DNA of 64,000 nucleotides, from NCBI GenBank assembly GCA_018136815.1, contig CM030931.1, positions 10,737,072 through 10,801,071 on the forward strand, written 5' to 3'. Below are positions 23,011-33,900 of the stretch, one piece after another (the first letter of the stretch is position 1; every line of letters begins with the position of its first letter). Source of the DNA: Isochrysis galbana. Taxonomy: Eukaryota > Haptophyta > Isochrysidales > Isochrysidaceae. The notes beneath the pieces were generated by a model. The model was not told the DNA's origin and searched no databases. It saw only the letters and a program-made list of their open reading frames with translations. Position numbers and translations under genes: made by a program.

Positions 23011-23600
23011 GGCTGCACCACTTTTGAGTTCCGGCTGTGTGCCCACAGCGATGGCCTTGGCCACCGTTCCATGTCCGGTAGCATCTTTTTAGCTGTAGAA
23101 ATAATTCTGGGGCGGCGCATGTGCAAGTGCAAGTGCTGGTTCGCGGGCCGAATTACGAAACATGATATGAATATGGTTTTTTTAACCTTTCCCGGGATAT
23201 GCGCTCCCGAGAAAATTAGAAGGTCGTTTTGTGAAGTGCAAGAGGCTGCGATTGCTCAGCCACTTTCATGGTCATACTTGAGATGGCAAGGTTGAATTGG
23301 ACGCTGCTTTGACTATGAGTCGAGGAGGTGAAAAGGGGGAACATCAACACTAGCCTGGCGTTCAACGCAATGCTCATTGATGAAGCAAACGCAGAACAGC
23401 AGCGCCTGCGCACGTGGGCAGTTTCCTCCGTGATCAGAAGCGTCGGAGCAACGCCGCATATTGCTCTAACGCAGAGCGCAATGCAATTCACGGGTCGGGG
23501 ATTTTCAAGTAGCTAAGAGCAAGAATGGGGAAAAGTAGAGGCAGACGGGCGCAGAACCACAAACCAAACGGATTCAGGTCTGCCGGCAGCGAATGCCAGC
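23011..23600. other. Intergenic, nothing recognised
   Basis: This lower-GC stretch contains only short open frames on both strands (60-90 codons), none with a recognisable motif. Confidence 0.35.
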
Positions 23601-23611
23601 ATGGCACGAGA

Positions 23612-24755
23612 TCATAGCAAGTCGTAGTCATCGAGTTTGTCATTATATTTCATCACCGTCCGCTTGATGCGGCTTGTGTCTACCCACGTGACATGGTCCT
23701 CCATAGCACGCGTTACCAAAAAGGCTGGGTCCGTAACGTTCTCCGGGCCAACACGTACGTGCCCCTGCTCGACCAGCTCGACGGCCTCTTTGACTGTTTC
23801 TGCGAGCCTCAACTTCACCATAACAACTGGAAGGCGCCGCCGGCAGAAGGACGACGCCGGCAGTTTGACACAGGCCAACAGACGCTTCTGAGGAATCAGC
23901 CCGAGAGCATACAGCTTGTCGACAAGTGCATCCGTCAGCTCAGCACGTACAGGATCGCGCTGGTCGAGCTTTTTGAGCGCAGATACGAGCTACGGCGGCC
24001 GAGGGCATGAAGGGCCTTGGTCAAGGGCGTAGGTGCGCGCCGGTGTGCGGCAGGCGATGCTGGCGGTGTGCTGCTAGTATTTGCCCTCGCTGTCGTGAAG
24101 CCGCGTGCAGCCGGCCAGGCGCAAGGAATACCCGCTCACCCGCGCAGCGCTCCTCTCCAAACCCCTGCGCCATGATTCCACTGCCTCCGCCCCGAGTCTC
24201 CCTCGTTTCAGTGCCCCCATTCTCGTGTTCTCGCAACGTTCCCTCTCACTGATTCCCTCCCTCCTTCCACCTTTCCTTCCCTCTCTACCTCCCAACACCT
24301 TCCCCTGCCTTCCCTCCTTCCGCCTTCGCTCCCTCATACCCACCAACCCCTACACCCCACCCCCGAACATTTCTCCTCTCCCCTTCCCTCCCTCCTCTTG
24401 CCGTACCCTCCTTCTCAACCCCTCCCCCTCCCTCTCCCCTCCCCTCTTCCCGTCTTACCCTTCCTTTCAAACCCTCCCCCACCCCACCCCTTCTCGCTCC
24501 CCTCCCCTCCCCTGCACCTCCTCTCCCCCACCCTCCTCTCCCTCTTCCTCTCCCTCTCCCTCTCCCTCTCTCCCTCCCCCTCCTCACCTGCGTCACCACT
24601 CCCGCCACCTTGTTGTACGTGTGGTAGTCCTCGCGATCCTGCACGTGATACCGTCGCAGGATCTTCACCTCGCGCAAGTTCGCGTCCTGCTTCCACGTCA
24701 GGAAGTCCACCTTCTTCAGCAGCTTCTGCTCGTGGTACTTGAGCTTCCGTGGCAT
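23612..24755 (-). CDS. IMP3: U3 snoRNP protein IMP3, two exons
   Basis: Exon 1 is 24755-24588 (56 codons) and exon 2 is 23989-23612. The intron 24587-23990 starts GTGAGG and ends GTAG, phase 0. The spliced protein has 181 residues, against 184 in human IMP3. It opens [20 protein letters not shown], continues [17 protein letters not shown] and [14 protein letters not shown], and has the S4 RNA-binding region [20 protein letters not shown], then [20 protein letters not shown]. It ends near [17 protein letters not shown]3 works with MPP10 and IMP4 in the nucleolus and helps U3 pair with pre-18S rRNA in the small-subunit processome. The intron is almost pure purine on the coding strand for much of its length. 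Agreement with the family across the splice leaves little doubt. Confidence 0.92.
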
Positions 24756-24925
24756 CGCCCCCCTCCCTCTCCGCCACGCGCCCCTCGCGGCCCTCGCTCA
24801 CCGGCACCTCTCCCTCTCTTTAAAACTCTAGTACACGTAGCTATAAAAAGCGATAGACTCTACTACACTTGGCTATAAATGGATTTTTAGGTGGTAGGTT
24901 CTGTTGGAGTGTTTGAGTCGCGGGC

Positions 24926-25098
24926 CTAGATGGGAAATACGTAGTACGTATTTGTATTTACATTTACCGTAAGGCCAAAGACATATCGTGCATTTGGCTG
25001 TATTTGAAGCGCATCCTGGTTTGTAGGCCTCGAATGTCGAATGTATTTGCAATAGGACAAATACATCCGTATTTGGTCGTATCTGCAAATAGTATGTT
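24926..25098. repeat. AAATAC-rich MITE-like element (copy 2)
   Basis: The element starts CCTAGATGGGAAATACG and carries ATTTGGCTGTATTTGAAGCG and GTATTTGGTCGTATCTGCAA. It is the inverted counterpart of 3015-3203 and abuts the GGGCGGTCAAACA repeat. Confidence 0.6.
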
Positions 25099-25250
25099 AG
25101 GGCGGTCAAACACTATTTTAACTTCTAAGGGTGTAAAAATGAAAAAGTCAGGATTGAGGAAATACACCAAAGTAAAGCGGTAGAAACCCCGGAAAACACC
25201 TATGTAACACATATTCGGTGCCCTTTGGGCCCCAGACCCCCCCCGGGAGC
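25098..25250 (+). repeat. TA-flanked repeat beginning GGGCGGTCAAACA (copy 2)
   Basis: Preceded by TTA, the repeat opens GGGCGGTCAAACACTATTTT, continues GTCAGGATTGAGGAAATACA and ends GGGCCCCAGACCCCCC. The same order of blocks is found at 2577-2765. Confidence 0.6.
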
Positions 25251-25321
25251 CCCCACAACGAAGCGTAACCCAAAAACGGCAAAACAGGCCTAAATACTCT
25301 ATCTCGGAGAGCCCGAGTTCA

Positions 25322-26024
25322 AAACGACGCCGGGCGCGCTACGAGACCGTTCTCGTTCCTCAGCCCGGTGTCCGGCCTGCGCCAAGCCCCATATATCCAG
25401 GTGCCGCCTAGCCAGCGACGCCAATCGCGCGCGACGCGCCCCCAAGCTGCGTTGAAATCGGCCGTCGCGGCGCCCGAAAGCACGCGCGCTAACGTCCGCC
25501 GGCGGAGGCCGGAGAGCCCAACTTCGAACCGAGCCCGGGCGCGCTACGAGACCGTTCTCGTTCCTCAGCCCGGTGTCCGGCCCGCGCCAAGCCCCATATG
25601 TCCAGGTGCCGCCCAGCCAGCGACGCCAATCGCGCGCGACGCGCCCCCAAGCTACGTCGAAATCGGCCGTCGCGGCGCCCGAAAGCACGCGCGCTAACGT
25701 CCGCCGGCGGAGGCCGGAGAGCCCAACTTCGAACCGAGCCCGGGCGCGCTACGAGACCGTTCTCGTTCCTCAGCCCGGTGTCCGGCCCGCGCCAAGCCCC
25801 ATATATCCAGGTGCCGCCCAGCCAGCGACGCCAATCGCGCGCGACGCGCCCCCAAGCTGCGTCGAAATCGGCCGTCGCGGCGCCCGAAAGCACGCGCGCT
25901 AACGTCCGCCGGCGGAGGCCGGAGAGCCCAACTTCGAACCGAGCCCGGGCGCGCTACGAGACCGTTCTCGTTCCTCAGCCCGGTGTCCGGCCCGCGCCAA
26001 GCCCCATATATCCAGGTGCCGCCC
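25322..26024 (+). repeat. 205-bp satellite array, about 3.4 copies
   Basis: The unit starts GGGCGCGCTACGAGACCGTT at 25332, 25537, 25742 and 25947, exactly 205 bases apart. Copies differ at only a few positions. Each holds CATATATCCAGGTGCCGCC, ACGCCAATCGCGCGCGACGC and TCGAAATCGGCCGTCGCGGC. The open frames across it follow from the repeat and are not genes. A related array lies at 45949-46440. Confidence 0.9.
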
Positions 26025-26129
26025 AGGCCCAAATATCCCTGAAATATCCGCACATATCCAATCCCCGGAAATCGGCCCAAATATCCAGGAGACATATCCG
26101 GATATTTTGGCCTACCCCTAGAAACTACA

Positions 26130-26250
26130 CAGCCAGGGGGGTTCCAAATACAGTAAATACAGCCTGTATTTTGGCCTTCGTCCAAATACAGTCAATATAA
26201 TACAAATACAAATACCAATACAGTACCAAATGCCAAATGAAGTACTGGTA
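26130..26250. repeat. AAATACAG-rich partial element
   Basis: TTCCAAATACAGTAAATACAG, ATTTTGGCCTTCGTCCAAAT and repeated AATACAAATAC belong to the AAATAC family, here without clear ends. Confidence 0.45.
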
Positions 26251-26261
26251 CTGGGGGCACA

Positions 26262-26355
26262 GTGGGAGATCTAGTACCAAATGGTGACAATAAGGGCTCG
26301 CTCCAGGGGCTCTCCCCGGGTGCCGGGGACTTAGCCGCTGGAGCGAGCTCTGGGG
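26262..26355. repeat. Hairpin repeat GCTCGCTCCAG...CTGGAGCGAGC (copy 1)
   Basis: GCTCGCTCCAGGGGCT pairs with AGCCGCTGGAGCGAGC around CCCCGGGTGCCGGGG. The block with its GACAATAAGG flank recurs inverted at 55557-55650. Confidence 0.7.
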
Positions 26356-26488
26356 TCTCGCTTTCTCTCGCCCGTCGAAAGGGCACCTGGCTCGCACTCG
26401 CACGTTCCCCAGCTCCAAAGCAAAACCCTTTTCATACATCCTTTACACCTTTGTAAGAGAAGAATAGAGAGGGGCGAGCGAAGAGGCA

Positions 26489-26960
26489 GTGAGGCAGGGC
26501 GGAGAGGCGGCATGGAAGGGGGGACAAAGCCCGGCGCCCGGCGGCGAGGCCTTCGCCGCCGGCGAGGAGGTGGTGGCCCTGGATAGGTGTGGCGAGTGGC
26601 TGCCAGCGCGAGTTGTGTCCCTCGCTCGACATAGACATAGAAAGCACCTCGCGCCTGCACCACGTCCACTTCCTGGGCTGGGGCTGGCACCGACGGTTCG
26701 ATGAGTGGCTTCCTGAGGATCGCCTCAAAAAAAAAGAGCCCTCGTTCGCCGTCGGTGCGGAGGTGGAGTTGAAAGACCGCGATGGGCGGTTGTTGATGTT
26801 GAAGGCGCGCATCCTAAGCGCGCATGGCAGCGGCGCGGGCCGGCGGTTTGAAGTCCACTTCTGCGGCTGGGCTGCGTGGTTCGACGAAGAGGTTGGAGAG
26901 GGCAGTCTCCGAGACGTCGGCTCAGGGCCACCGCCCACGGTGGAGGAGGGTTGGGCCTGA
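26489..26960 (+). pseudogene. Tandem Tudor-knot/chromo-like domains, split frames
   Basis: Two frames together give two Tudor-knot-like modules. The first is FAAGEEVVALDRCGEWLPAR in the frame from 26489, continued by DIDIESTSRLHHVHFLGWGW and RRFDEWLPEDRL in the frame from 26589. The second, in that latter frame, is FAVGAEVELKDRDGRLLMLK with FEVHFCGWAAWFDEEVGEG. HFLGWxxRFDEW is the hallmark of MRG/MSL3-type and Esa1-type Tudor-knots, which bind chromatin or RNA. The switch lies near 26620, with no room for an ordinary intron, so I read a frameshift. The stop is at 26958-26960. No HAT or MRG domain follows; a hairpin repeat does. It may be a captured or decaying fragment. Confidence 0.5.
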
Positions 26961-27020
26961 GGGGGAGGGCAAGAGGCGCCTCCCCCCAAGTGCGAACTAA
27001 GCGTATAAACTTAGTAGTGA
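26945..27020 (+). repeat. AACTAAG...CTTAGT hairpin repeat (short copy)
   Basis: GAACTAAGCGTATAAACTTAGTA is the terminal hairpin of the 15793-15907 family, here preceded by a GAGGCGCCTCCCCCC-like stretch. Confidence 0.55.
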
Positions 27021-27174
27021 TATGAACCTAGAATCTAATCTAGCCATGGTGCCACACACAGATGCCCAATGCAGCCATGCTGGCACGTGGGCATGCACAC
27101 CTAAATCGATTAAATCACACGATGATCAGTAGAGATATAAATGAAAAGAGAGCAAGAAGCGCGAACTGCTCGCG

Positions 27175-29001
27175 CTACAATGTGACGTCACTGTTTGTAA
27201 AAACTAGCGTGGAGCTGCAGCACACCTCCGTGATGTTCAGTCTTCGATTGAACCTCGGGCACGGCGGCGATCTCTCGCCCCAGCCTGTCACACGGGGACC
27301 GCTTGCGGCTGCATCATGCACAAGCGTTTGCAGCCGCGCCAGCATTTGAGTAGCGCGTTCCTTCTCAAACCTTGCGAGATTGAGGCGCTCAGTCGGGTCG
27401 TGCGACACTCGGTACAGCTCAGCGCGTCCCAGTCTCGCACTTCGAAGCCATTGGGAGACCTCACCACCCTGAGGAGGACCATGAGGCCGCATCGGCGTAT
27501 CGCCGTAGCCTGCGACAAGCTTCCATGCACCATCGCGGAGTGCATACTGCATCCCACCACGCCCTCGATGCATCGCCCACCAGAGGGGCACACGGCGATC
27601 TAGGGCATCTGAATCCATATGGCCGTCAACATGTGGTGGAGCTGCTTGTCGTTGGACTTGAGATTCACCTCGCCCCAACACTCCAGCCGTCCCGTCAATT
27701 AGCTGCAGCAGGCTGACCCCGTCGAGAGTATGCTGGGGGAGAGGTGCTCCCGCAGCCTCAAGAAATGTCGGTAGCACGTCCCAAAAATGGATTGGCGTAG
27801 GCAAATCTTGAGGTGGTCGTGCACGGGCGGGCCACTGAACAATGAAGGGCACCCTGATCCCTCCCTCGTACACAAATCCTTTTGCACCCCGAAGGCCTCC
27901 CGTCGACCCCCACGCAAAGCGCGTGCGATGCTCAGGGCCATTGTCGCTTGTCAAGACGAGGAGGGTGTTGTGCCGCAACCCAGAGGCCTCCAGACCCAAA
28001 AGCAAGCGCCCAAAGGAGTCGTCCACTTGGGACATGCAGCCGTAGTACACCCGTGCTGGCCCGCGCTTGCCAGCGGGTAAATGCCAGGCGCATAGACCCC
28101 CGCCTCCGGAGCCAGGTACGAGCGGTGCCAATGAGTCTATCGTTAGTTTCGAACTTCCAAGTGCGCCATCCAAACCAGCGACCTGAACACTTGCGCCCGC
28201 ACGCGAGCCTTGCGTTGCAGCGTGCAGCTCGAGTCTGTCTACGGGATCGGTAGGCTCCGATGCTTCAGGAAGGATGGCGCCCCCGTAACGCTGCCGGTAC
28301 TGTGCCGGAGACCAAAGTTCGACGGGCTCATGGGGCTCCCAAAGAGCCAGGTACGCGAAGAAGGGGCGGCCGCGACGATGCACGTGTATCCACGACAAGA
28401 GCGCTGGCACCAGCACCGACGCCGGCGCGTACGTGCCGTTCGAGTGCTCGAACCCAAAGGCTATGGGTGGAGCTCCGTGGCGGCCACGTGAAAGGTGCCA
28501 CTTGCCAACATGCACGGTGGCATAGCCCACGGCTTGTAAGATTGCAGCGACCGTCACCTCCTTGAGCGAGAGATGCATGTCGCCCGTCTTCTTGGAGAGG
28601 AAGTCGTAGACGCCCGTACGATATGGGGCCCTGCCGGTGAGTAGGGCGGCTCGCGACGGCGAGCAGTTGGGCGCGCCTGCGTACGCCTGGCTGAAGCGGA
28701 GCGCCCCGCGGAGGAATCCGTCGATCTGCGGCGTGTGCAAGAGCGGGTGCCCGAGACCAGCCACGTCTGCAGCGCCGGCGTCGTCCAGGAGGACAAGCAG
28801 CACATTCGGCCTCTGGCTCGTGACTACCGCCGCCCCCCTCCCATCGTGGTCGCTCCCCTCCTTTAAGGGAGAGGGAGAGAGAGTTTGAGAGAGTGAGATA
28901 GAGGCGGCAGAGCTGCCCTCGTCGAGTGGAGAGTGGAGAGCGTGGCAGCCCAGTGCTCTAGTGACGAGCGCTGCAGCAGCGAACGAGGGCGAGGTGCGCA
29001 T
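27175..29001 (-). CDS. Sulfatase (arylsulfatase family)
   Basis: The single-exon protein has 608 residues. It starts at ATG 29001 with a probable signal peptide (MRTSPSFAAAALVTRALGCH). The metal-binding LLDDAGAADVAGLG is at residues 71-84. The signature CSPSRAALLTG begins at C113, the residue that is converted to formylglycine. HVGKWHLSRG and LTSDNGPEHRTRFAWGSTGG add further metal and sulfate ligands. The C-terminal region (LPTPIHFWDVLPTFLEAAGA, then GMQYALRDGAWKLV and ELYRVSHDPTERLNLARF) is as in N-acetylgalactosamine-6-sulfatase-like enzymes. It should hydrolyse sulfate esters of polysaccharides or glycans in an acidic compartment or outside the cell. The substrate cannot be told. A formylglycine-generating enzyme must act elsewhere in the genome. 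Confidence 0.92.
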   Translation of the reverse strand: MRTSPSFAAAALVTRALGCHALHSPLDEGSSAASISLSQTLSPSPLKEGSDHDGRGAAVVTSQRPNVLLVLLDDAGAADVAGLGHPLLHTPQIDGFLRGALRFSQAYAGAPNCSPSRAALLTGRAPYRTGVYDFLSKKTGDMHLSLKEVTVAAILQAVGYATVHVGKWHLSRGRHGAPPIAFGFEHSNGTYAPASVLVPALLSWIHVHRRGRPFFAYLALWEPHEPVELWSPAQYRQRYGGAILPEASEPTDPVDRLELHAATQGSRAGASVQVAGLDGALGSSKLTIDSLAPLVPGSGGGGLCAWHLPAGKRGPARVYYGCMSQVDDSFGRLLLGLEASGLRHNTLLVLTSDNGPEHRTRFAWGSTGGLRGAKGFVYEGGIRVPFIVQWPARARPPQDLPTPIHFWDVLPTFLEAAGAPLPQHTLDGVSLLQLIDGTAGVLGRGESQVQRQAAPPHVDGHMDSDALDRRVPLWWAMHRGRGGMQYALRDGAWKLVAGYGDTPMRPHGPPQGGEVSQWLRSARLGRAELYRVSHDPTERLNLARFEKERATQMLARLQTLVHDAAASGPRVTGWGERSPPCPRFNRRLNITEVCCSSTLVFTNSDVTL

Positions 29002-29340
29002 GGCTAGGCGGCCGCTCCCGGCCGCCAGCGCGTAGAGCAGTGGAGGGGAATGGGAGAAGGAGAGAGAGAGGAGGACGGGGAGGAAATGGCGGGAAAGGAG
29101 GGACGAGCGAGCGGCGTGGAGAGAGTTATATTTACCTCCCCCTAGTCGATATTATTGGCATCCTATAGATGCTAGATCGGAAATACGTATTTACGTATTT
29201 GCCGTATTTGGCCGGAGGCTATCTACCCCCGCAAAGGTCAGTATCTATATCTATCCAGATAGCGAAGGGCTGGTATCTATGTCTATCTAGATACAGATTT
29301 ACTCCTGGCCCTGATATCTAGATAGGTAGGACAACACACA
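29002..29340. repeat. Sulfatase upstream flank and AAATACG element fragment
   Basis: The first 110 bases are purine-rich on the plus strand. At 29183-29222 GGAAATACGTATTTACGTAT and GCCGTATTTGGCCGGAGGC belong to the AAATAC family. From 29230 TATCTATATCTATCC and related GATA-type units repeat. Confidence 0.45.
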
Positions 29341-30163
29341 AACAAAGTAATAATAGAACATCTGAGCGTTGTCACCACTACTGCCACACTGCCACTAGCC
29401 CGGTACTATCACGACATCACGACACCCCTCAGCGCACCTGCCCGTACGCCTTGACGTGTGTTGACTCATAGACACATAGCGCATATGCACCCCTTCGAAT
29501 CTCCCCCCTCGCATACCCCCGGCTCCCATTCTAACTCCCCACAAATTACAATGGGTGAAAACCCAGTGAGTTCCCCCTCTCCCCCCCCCCTTTTTTTTTT
29601 GCTGTCCTCCCCTCCTTTCCTTCCTCCCACACTACTTTACTCCTTACTCTCCTTAGAGTAGAGTAGCTCTACAAGTAGAGAGTAGCTCTAGAAGAGTAGA
29701 TCTCTCTCGCTAAGGTAAAGTAGCGAGGTTAAAGACTTCCTCTCTCTCTCTCTCCCTCCTTCCCCCCCCCTCGCCGCCTCGCCATCATATCTCCTTGCTG
29801 GTAGAATTCACATAAACAGGTGGATATGATAGTTGGGCCGTCCCTCTCGGTCGCTCCCCCACGTCGCCCCACTTCTCTCCCGCCCCGCCCGCGCTTTTCC
29901 CCTCTCTCTTCTCTTACCGGACCTTTCTTTTCTCTCCTTCAGGGGTGGCTCCGGAGGTGGCCGCCGCCACCAGGAGTAGAGGGACAGGGAGGGGGGGGAG
30001 AGAGAGAGAGTAGAGAGGAAGCGAGAGAGACGGCGCGAGAAGGGACGAAGAAAAAGGGAAGAGATTCCTTGTGAAGGGAGAAGAGAAGGGCAAGAGAAAG
30101 AGGAGGAGAGCCGACGAGGATGAGAGAAGGTGTGGCAGATGTTTGGAGAGATTCCAGAGCTAT
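29341..30163. other. Intergenic, low complexity in part
   Basis: This region is CT-rich on the plus strand from 29500 to 29930 and then GA-rich. It has a small repeat of AGAGTAGCTCTA near 29650-29690. No gene is recognised. Confidence 0.35.
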
Positions 30164-30740
30164 TTAAGAATAATCATGGTGGATGGTGATGATGAGGATG
30201 AGGGGGAAACCCCCAAATATTGTTGAAGGAGAGAGTGTTGTGGTGATCAGACGATGATGAGGAGAGAAGAGCCAACGGGGGGGGGGAGTAAAGAGAAGAA
30301 CGGGAATCAGAAAGGAAGAAACAGGGGAGGGGAGAGAGAGGAGAGGGAGAGAAGGAGCGGGGAAGGAGACGAGGAGTGAAGAAGAGAGAGAGAGAGAGGA
30401 GAGAGAGGGGGAGGAAAGAGAGAGGAGAGAGAGAGAGGGAGAGAGAGAGAGAGAAAGAGAGAGAAGCGGAAGAGAGAGGGGGGGAGGGAGGGAGAGCAGA
30501 GAGAGAGAGAGAAGGAGCGAGGGAGCGAGAGGGAGAGAGTCGATAGAGAGAGAGAGAGAAGAGAGAGCGCGCGCGGCCGCTGAGGGAGGGGGGTGCCAGC
30601 CGGGGCGAGCGAGGGGGGATTGTACAGTGAGAGAGAGAGAGAGAGGGAGAGCGAGCGAGCGAGCGACAGCCACACTTCCTCTGCCTTCTCGTGCAGCAGC
30701 GAGCGAGGCACCAGGCGGGGTCGGCGGGCCATAGAGTAGC

Positions 30741-30806
<66 letters not shown>

Positions 30807-30880
30807 GAGAGAGAGTGAGAGGGGAGGGAGGGAGGGAGGGAGAGGGCGTGATAGAGGGAGGAAGAGAGGAGAGTGGTAGG
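30164..30880 (+). repeat. GA-rich leader of the kinase gene
   Basis: Purine tracts end in a (GA)n run at about 30744-30810. Bases 30420-30560 are a close inverted match to 4284-4400 in front of the MYB gene, including the non-repetitive GTCGATAGAGAG. Long Ser/Leu frames on the minus strand are microsatellite translations. Confidence 0.7.
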
Positions 30881-30910
30881 ATACCGTGCAAGGACGAGAG
30901 CCAGCCACCC

Positions 30911-33900
30911 ATGAACATGTTCAAGCGCGCGTGGCGCACTCGCACCTCTCGCCGCACCGTCGAGGGGATGGAACTCGATGAGGGCTCTTCCGACGCTGTC
31001 GATGAGGGCTCAGCGCCGATGGAGCTCTCTCACGCTTCCGAGGAGGAGGGGGAGGAGGAAGAGGGCGGAGGCCCACCGCCCCCCATGTGGTCCAACCGCA
31101 CGCTGCCCCCCTCCTCTATCTCCACCTCACCCTGTGCCTCGCCCTCCCGCTCACCCGCTGCTACCTCGGGGCCCTCGTCGCCACAATCCACCGTCCCTCC
31201 CATCCACACCGGATCGGCTGTGCTCGCCGACGCGTCTGCAGGCCTTCGCAGAGGTGGAGGACCGCCGCCTCCCATGTGGTCGAACAAGACGCCAACGCCG
31301 GGAGGTGGCGGCCCACCCCGGCCAATGTGGACCAACAAGTCGGACTCGCACACGTCCATCGGCTCGCCCGGCGGCTGCAGCTCGCCGTTCGCGCGCATCG
31401 AGGGCACGCCCTCTGCTATACGGCCCGATGCAGTTCACCACCCGCCACGCATGGGCAAGCGTACGGTGTCGACCGAGTCGGCCTTCTCTCTCGACGAGGC
31501 CTCGTCGCCCATGTCTGGCTACTCACGCCGCTCTACCGCCACGCCGACTGGCACCTCACGCGACATGCTTTGGGCGCCTGCCAGTCCCTCACCCTTCAAC
31601 CCTGCCCATGGCGGGGGCAGCGGCGGCGAGAAGGATGGCGAGAAGCCTAAAAAGTACATCAAGCAGTACGAGCTTGGCCACACTCTCGGCAAGGGGTCGT
31701 ACGCCAAGGTGAAGATCTGCTACGACACCGAGGAACACAACCGGGTGCCGTATGCCATCAAGATCTTCAACAAGTCGCTGCTGAAGCGACGGCGCATGTG
31801 GTCGTCCGCCGAAAAGAGCTACAAGGCGCGCGCAGCGCGCCCCTGCGGCAACGCTTTCGCCCCCCCCCCCCCCCCCCCCCCGGCAACCCCCTCCTCTCGC
31901 ACTCTTACGCGCCCGACCCGGCCCACGGCACTCCCATCCTGGCCCGGCCCGCTTGCCGCAGACCGCCTTTGATGATGTCCTGCGCGAGATTGCCATCATG
32001 CGCAAGCTTGAACACGAAAACGTAATGCGCCTGAAGGACGTCATAGACGACGCTTCAATTAACAAGCTGTACATGGTGATGGACTACTGCAAGCGCGGTG
32101 CCATTATGGACTCGCACGATCTGCCGACCAGAGCGCTACCGCACGACGATTGCCGCCGTTGGTTCACCGACGCTGTCGCGGGTCTCGCCTACTTGCACTA
32201 CCAGGTGCGCGCCACCGTCGCAGCGAGCCTCCCCCGCTGCCCAAGCTGCCTTGCCCTATCTCCACGCGCCCATCGGCTGCCGTCGCTATTCGCAGGACAT
32301 TGTCCACTTCGACCTCAAGCCGGATAACATCTTGATAGCTGACGACAACCGAGCTGTCATCTCCGACTTTGGCGTCTCGCGAACCATCCTCACTGACACG
32401 TCGGACGAGCAAAATAGCGACGGGAAGGGGGGGCTGACCGTCGGCAGCCCCGGCACACCCAGGTGAGCCTGTGGCTGCGACGCCAGCGCGTTGGCAACGT
32501 AGCGGCGCGCGCCGCGCGCCGCCCACACCGGCTCACTGACGCCCGCCTGTGTTGGCGGCCTTCAGCTACACCGCACCGGAAGTATGGGGGCAGTCCAAGT
32601 ACGAGGCCAAGGGCGCCGATGTCTGGGCGCTCGGTGTGACACTCCACGCGATGGCGACGGGCACGCTTCCCTTCTTCACCTCGGACCAGCAGAAGCTGAT
32701 CGAGATGGTGACGGCGCCGGATGACTGGACGCCCGCCAACATCACGCATGATGATATGTCCCTCCTCGACCTTTTGTCGGGGATACTCAAGTGCGCTCGA
32801 GAGGTTGGCGCCTCGTCCCCACCCACCCCCCCACGCCGCCTCGGTCATCCCTCGCCCTAACCCTACACTTCCCGTGCGGCTTTCAGGAAGAAGCCCGAGG
32901 AGCGGCTGACATTGGAGCGCATCAAGCAGCACCCGTACGTCAAGCAGGAGCTGGCCGCGCGCCAAAAGAAGGACACCGACGAGTACCAGCAAATCACCGT
33001 CGACGAGGAGGAGCTGCGCAAGGCTGTCATTTCCGGCCACATCGAAAATTTTCGGCGCACGCCGCGCGGCACACTGCACAAGACAACGGAGCTTGCGGAG
33101 CACGCAATGTATCGCAAACTCGCCGACTCGGAGGCCGCCAACTTCTTGCCAAAGCTCATCGATGTCAAGGAGACGCTTGGTGTGCACCCCCCGCTACGCC
33201 AACCCGCTACATCGTAGCCGACTTTGCACGTCTGCCCCACCCACCGTGCAGGCAAGCGTGTCATCATCGAGATGGAGGACCTGACCCATGCAATGGTCCG
33301 GCCGTGCCTGATGGACATCAAGATGGGCGTGCGCACCTTTATCGAGGAGGAGGCGTCGGCCACCTCGCTGCGCTCCGACCTGCTCGAGAAGATGCTCAAA
33401 GTAGACGCCTCCGCCGCGACGGAGGAAGAGAAAAAGGCAGGCGGCATCACCAAGATGAGATATCTGCAGGTGCGCCGCCCTCTTTTTTCTCCCTCCCCGG
33501 CCCGCCTTGACTGCCCTGCCGCCTACTCCCGTTCGGACAGTTCCGCGAGCGCTCGACATCGTCCGCGACGCTAGGCTTCCGCATCGATGCCGTGCGCCTC
33601 GCTGACGGTGTCGATGCGCCCTGCCTCGACGTCTCCGAGCTGCGCACGCTCACAACAGAGCCGGACGTCGCGGAAGCAGTCCTCCAGTACGTGCAAAGCC
33701 GCCCGTCCGTCCTGCGCGCCTTCGCCGCCAAGCTCCGCCAGATCCGCTCCGTGCTCGACACGTGCGACACGTTCATGATGCACTCCTTCATCCGCACATC
33801 GATACTGCTCATCTACTCGGATGAGACGGGCGAGGTATCGGTCAACATGATAGATCTCTCGCGCGCCTACGCGGCTGGCCGGCGGCTCACCCATCGTGAT

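Noticed and set aside
25299-26200. Frames of 110-200 codons across the 205-bp repeat
   Set aside because: They exist only because the repeat length and GC content keep frames open; the translation repeats with the satellite.
30164-30957. Ser/Leu-rich minus-strand frames before the kinase
   Set aside because: They are GA/CT microsatellite translations and resemble the frames before MYB for that reason.
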